NCBI GenBank assembly: GCA_905221605.1
Contig: CAJNDS010002662.1
Span: 40,001 to 104,000, forward strand
Length of the DNA: 64,000 nucleotides
Source: Symbiodinium natans
Taxonomy: Eukaryota; Sar; Dinophyceae; Suessiales; Symbiodiniaceae
Reading direction: 5' to 3'
Each line of letters begins with the position of its first letter. The stretch's first letter is position 1. The notes under the pieces are model-generated. The model saw nothing but the letters and a program-made list of their open reading frames with translations. It did not search any database and had not been told where the DNA came from. Of this stretch, positions 60,171 to 64,000 are shown one piece after another. A program made the position numbers and the translations under genes.

Positions 60171-61830
60171 ATGGCCTCACGGTGGGTCATGGGGGGGGTG
60201 TGAGCATATATATATATATATATGTCAGTGCAAATGTCTGCCTCCTGCTTCAAACTCTTTTGCTACTTCTCACTTTGCACATTCAATCTGTTTTCTCTTT
60301 CCATTGATTGCCTTCCTGATTTTGCAGTCGTTTTGGCATTTCTTCACACGCTCTTTCTTGGCAACGCTTTCGGGCCAGCTGCATCAAATGGCAACCTTTC
60401 AGGGCGTCACGCTCTTTTCGTGAAATGTTGATAGGGCAGCCCTGTCTTCGTCTGAATTTACGTTAGAGGCAGCCGTTATTTCGTGTACGTTCACACAGGA
60501 GCATTTTTTTATTGGCGTTATTGGACAAAGTGAACCTTTGTTTCTGTCATGCTTTAAAGACAAACGCTTGTTTCGTCATGTTTTTATAGGAGAACTCGTG
60601 TACCTCCATTTCCCTTTTATTCTTGGGCGGAAACCGTCTGTTCTTTTCCAAATTTCGAAGGAAAACTCCTATTTCCGCTGTATTTGAGAAGGCAGAAGAA
60701 ACCCTACACAAAAAAACAACGAAAATGCAAAATACTCGTGGCACGGAATTAGTTCCTAGCTGTTTTGGATATTCCTTGCGGAGTCGCGGGAATATGTTGT
60801 TTGGGCATGGGCCTGCAGGCCGATATTCGCAGGCCTTGCTTTAATCTGATGCACTTGGCTCCAGACGCCACGCTACACAGCCGAACCCTCAGACTGCGCC
60901 GCTTTCGCCAATGTTGCCGGCTCGTTGAAAGCGCATGTGCTTATCGCTTTGGCAATTTGCACCTCATACTTGGATGCGGTCGTTCATCGCAAGCCGAACG
61001 GTGTTAGTAAGGCCGCCACAGTTTTCTCACTCGTTGGCAAGCGACTTTTGGCTTGCAATATCGGAACCACCATGCAATCACAAAAACTTGGCAGAATTGT
61101 CTCTTGCGTTAAACGGCGTGTGGGAATGGTTGTATGGCTTCTTGACGATTGCATGTCGGAAAGCACGAGCAGCTTGAGGCAGCTGTACGCGGCAGATCAA
61201 ACTGCAAGAATTTGTCGGGGAGTTTTCACGTTGCGGCAACGCATTGCTTTCCTCAAAACCGAATGATCCCTGGATTAGTGTGGAGAGGCCGCTGTTGTCC
61301 AAATGTTCCATGTATGTTCACAGTGTTCAAAACGTGTCTGGAGTTGTCAGAGCAGCATTTGTTTGCCTGACTGTTTGGGCCCATGTGTGTCAACACGAAG
61401 CTCCTGACTGACAGGCTGGCGAACTAAACTCCAGCCCAAAACGAGCTGACATTCACACATACGATGTGCGGCCTGAAAAATGCGTTCCACGACATGGGAA
61501 AGCGATGTGGTTGAGCTGGTCCACGAAATCCACACGTGACCCGACGAACACGCTATTGCACTTGTCGCCAAAGTAGAGTACTATCGTCGCCTGCCAGATG
61601 GGTGCCCTGTGGGAGTAGCTCAGCCTGTGGTTGATGGTGGTCGGGCCAAGTGGCACGGCGACTGTGCGATCCAGAATTCGCCAAAGCACACCTGCTGGGC
61701 TGCGCAGTCGGCACTTTGCACCTGCGTCGCCCTAACAGACGGAACTGGAACGAAACGAGCTTGCCTTCGGTACCTGGACCATTTTTGATTGGCACATGGC
61801 GAACCCATGATGCACATGCTGTTTTGCTGT
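60171..61830. other. Region without recognisable gene
   Basis: An (AT)n run of about 20 bp lies at 60,206-60,225. GC content rises afterwards. A plus-strand open frame at 60,925-61,266 has no recognisable motif. Confidence 0.5.
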
Positions 61831-61834
61831 TGCA

Positions 61835-62840
61835 TTGTTGATGAACCGCGCTGAGCGCATTTAACTGACACACCTTGCGAGCAGGCGGAGCTCCACCAAT
61901 CTCGAGCACAACAGCAGTCAGCCGGCAGCAGCTGGACCCGCACAATTCAGGGTATGTGCGCTCTTTGGCACGTCTGGCAGTCACAAGCACAGCGCCAGTT
62001 GTTCCACCGGCAACCCTGCGGTGGAGCCCGGCAGCCATCAGGGGTGGTGTCGACTGCAAGTTGCACTCCTTCCCACAGTGGCAGGCCGCTGGCAATGACC
62101 TCAATGCGCGCGGCACATCCTCGCGGCAGCACGCTCGAGAGGGCCACCCCACGCACGAAGAACACCAGAGCGAGGGCAGGCTGCAAGATGTCACTGTAAG
62201 GATAATGGATTGTGCAGCAATTGCATCTGGCAGAGGTCAATGGCAACAGCAGGCGGAGTCTGCGGAGCAGTATGACCCGGAAAAAGGCGACTCCAAGGTC
62301 ACCTCTGCAGGGTGGGACGCGTGGTGAGAACGCCAGCAGCATGAGGTCCAGCCTGCGAGTCCAGCAGGGCGGGCCGAGGCAGCATCGGCCTCCCGCACGA
62401 AAGCCCTACGGCAAAAGTCGTCGACTGCTTGGGACGCCGGGTGCTGCCACCCGCGAGTGAGGTCAAGGGAAGCGTGGTCCTCGAAGGGGCTGGCACTTGA
62501 GCCTGCAGCAACTCGGCCCAGGCAGGGCGGGATGCAGGGCGAGTGAGAACATGGCCGGTATTATGGGCTCCCCCTGCTCACCACCGTCAGCTTGGGGATA
62601 CGGTGGGAGCGCCCGCCCGCAGCCTGACAGGAGTGTCAAGTTCAGTGCGCGCAAAGTATGCACCAGCGCTTCGGCACCGGGCCGCGTGGAGAGGGCATGT
62701 TGGCGGGGGTAGCAGGCGGCTTCGAAGTTGGAGGCGAACTGTTGTGCAATGGTCAGCCGTCGCAGAAAGTCGCCAACCACCAAGCCTCGCATGCCCCCGC
62801 CTGGTTTGCTGAGGGCGACGAGGCGGCCCAGTGCAAGGCC
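61835..62840 (-). pseudogene. LINE (non-LTR) reverse transcriptase fragment, minus strand
   Basis: In several frames the minus strand encodes LGRLVALSKPGGGMRGLVVGD and FLRRLTIAQQFASNF..ACYPRQHALSTRPGAEALVHTLR (62,834-62,645). Then come DGGEQGEPIIPAMFSLALHPAL (62,590-62,515), RIEVIASGLPLWEGVQLAVDTT (about 62,117-62,043) and GAVLVTARRAKERTYPEL..CRLTAVVLEIGG (about 62,000-61,895). These are, in order, the RT fingers, the GGEQGDPLMPALF-type block and the C-terminal domain of LINE proteins I know from dinoflagellates. The FDxxSR/motif A stretch between the first two blocks is deleted, so it cannot be active. The match rests on memory of the family. Confidence 0.65.
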
Positions 62841-63068
62841 TTCGACAGCGGACTATGGCACATGCGCTCGAGCGAGCAAGAAAACGTTTTGTTGTGATTC
62901 ATCATCCTCGTCCAAAACTAATCGGAGGATTTCAGCTGTATAGCCGCTGGGGCCTGACGCAGCACCACGCAAGGAGTGCCGAGCGGTCGAGCGCTAGGGG
63001 GTCAGCTGGAGCAGCATTACGGACGTCTCGGGGCAGCGGGCGGGAAGAGCTGTTGGAGAGTGGCCTCA

Positions 63069-63164
63069 GTTGGTGGGGCAAAGGGTTTCAGAAGGGCGGG
63101 CTTGCCGAGCCGCAGACAGTTCGCCAAGGTGTGCTAAACGGGTGGCGCGCTCAAGTCGGCGTGG
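63069..63164 (-). pseudogene. LINE fragment upstream of RT
   Basis: Encodes RRLERATRLAHLGELSAARQA, the segment that precedes RT in the same LINE family, in the right order relative to the 62.8-kb fragment and on the same strand. Confidence 0.55.
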
Positions 63165-63392
63165 CAAGTCATCAGTGGTGTTGGTGGTGGGCCTCGGCTG
63201 GTGCTGCGCGGAGCAGGGGTTCCCAGTCACCCCGAAAGAAGGCAGTGAACCTTGCGAGAATGGCCTGTTTTGGCACTCGATCAATTCCGGCAGGGCGGGA
63301 AAGCAGCATGCGCGGGAGGAAAAGTCAAAGCTGCCAAGCACGCACGGAGTTCTCTGAGGCGACCACGCGTTGCCGCCTTCGCAGCAGGCGCT

Positions 63393-63542
63393 TTTGGTGT
63401 GCCAGTCAGGGCACCGGCTTTCGTTGAGGCGCACCTCGAGACAGTCCTGGCTCGCCAGACTGAGTTTTTCAAGCTCCTGCCTTTGCTCGAGGACACCCAG
63501 GCTGCGTGGTTGCTCCCCGATCTCGATCCCACTCGTGCTTGG
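63393..63542 (+). pseudogene. LINE post-RT fragment, plus strand
   Basis: Encodes FGVPVRAPAFVEAHLE and LLPLLEDTQAAWLLPDLDPTRA, resembling the post-RT helical region of dinoflagellate LINEs (pattern PxxxxQxAWLLL..PRA). Its orientation is opposite to the fragments at 61.8-63.2 kb, so at least two LINE pieces or an inversion are present. Confidence 0.5.
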
Positions 63543-63639
63543 CAGCACTCCGCATCGATGGCTTTTCGAGCTTGATGGGGCAGCTGCAAACCCGCCTGGA
63601 CTTGCAGTCGACGCTGTTTGCAGCCCACGTCCCCACGGC

Positions 63640-63850
63640 ACAGCATACACACATACACACATACACATACACGCAGACACACAGACACACAGACACACAT
63701 ACACACAGACACACATACACACATACACACATACACACATACACGCATACACGCATACACCCATACACGCATACACGCATACGCGCATACACACATACAC
63801 ATACACATGCAAATACACATACACATACGCATACGCATACGCATACGCGT
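63640..63850. repeat. (CA/CATA/CACG) imperfect microsatellite
   Basis: About 200 bp of ACAC, ATAC and ACGC alternations. The long frames across it are repeat translation. Confidence 0.95.
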
Positions 63851-63861
63851 ACACATATATC

Positions 63862-64000
63862 GACATATAAACATATAGACATATAGACATATAGACATAT
63901 AGACATATAGACATATAGACATATAGACATATAGACATATAGACATATAGACATATAGACATATAGACATATAGACATATAGACATATAGACTTATAAAC
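63862..64000. repeat. (GACATATA)n octamer array, running to the window end
   Basis: About 16 consecutive 8-bp units, nearly perfect, probably continuing beyond the window. It translates as an 8-residue periodic peptide on the minus strand, which is not a gene. Confidence 0.95.

Noticed and set aside
63066-63986. 306-codon minus frame ending in repeated SICLYVYM
   Set aside because: Most of it translates the GACATATA octamer and CA tract. Only the last 32 codons are LINE-like and are annotated as such.
1-64000. CRISPR arrays, tRNA, rRNA, bacterial promoters or operons
   Set aside because: No regularly spaced identical repeats with unique spacers, no cloverleaf or rRNA signature seen by eye, and content is clearly eukaryotic retroelement.
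1-64000. Full-length dinoflagellate spliced-leader genes
   Set aside because: No complete 22-nt leader found on either strand. Only the 12-base partial match near 19.5 kb.

Overview
This window reads as nuclear DNA of a dinoflagellate (confidence about 0.75). It has no recognisable housekeeping gene, many microsatellites, and a dense cluster of tyrosine-recombinase (YR) retrotransposons and LINE fragments of types I associate with dinoflagellate genomes. There are no bacterial operons, tRNA, rRNA or CRISPR arrays that I can see.

Layout. Positions 1-16.4 kb are apparently non-coding and rich in simple repeats, including eight separate arrays with a 9-bp unit; a few weak coiled-coil-like ORF pieces lie on the minus strand at 8.5-10.9 kb. 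From 16.7 to 54.2 kb the window is almost entirely retroelement. On the minus strand: F (16.75-17.8 kb, YR tail plus methyltransferase-like remnant); E (17.95-20.93 kb, RNase H fragment, a different YR class and terminal repeats); A (20,935-30,875); B (30,876-38,329); C (38,451-48,346). On the plus strand: D (48,347-54,203), a decayed relative whose 5' part is cut off at the end of C. From 54.2 to 60.2 kb there is AT-rich, satellite-like DNA with degenerate telomere-like CCCTAAA words, palindromes and a four-copy tandem array of a ~210-bp fold-back unit. From 60.2 kb to the end GC rises again; broken LINE pieces on both strands (61.8-63.5 kb) precede a CA-rich tract and a (GACATATA)n array.

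The main system is the A/B/C/D family. In element C every part looks intact. In its own 5' to 3' direction (high to low coordinates) it reads: terminal repeat A1, a small coiled-coil ORF, a 698-aa tyrosine recombinase, a Gag with a Cys/His-rich tail, and a pol of 1279+ aa. These are followed by B1-A2-B2, where A1=A2 and B1=B2. These are the split direct repeats of PAT/Ngaro-type YR retrotransposons, but the recombinase is encoded first, not last. Pol carries a methyltransferase-like domain with PC and ENP motifs, a 2OG-Fe(II) oxygenase-like domain, reverse transcriptase and RNase H. In B the oxygenase lies before the methyltransferase; in C and D it lies after; in A it is absent. In both B and C, Gag and Pol are in one frame separated by a single TGA in the context TGA CTA GG, a classical stop-codon readthrough context.

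Inferred cycle: Gag packages the RNA, readthrough makes a little Gag-Pol, RT/RNase H makes a circular DNA, and the YR integrates it. The methyltransferase- and oxygenase-like domains could modify element or host DNA, but their activity is only inferred from motifs. Dinoflagellate DNA is known for unusual base modification (hydroxymethyluracil), which makes an oxygenase inside a retroelement of particular interest.
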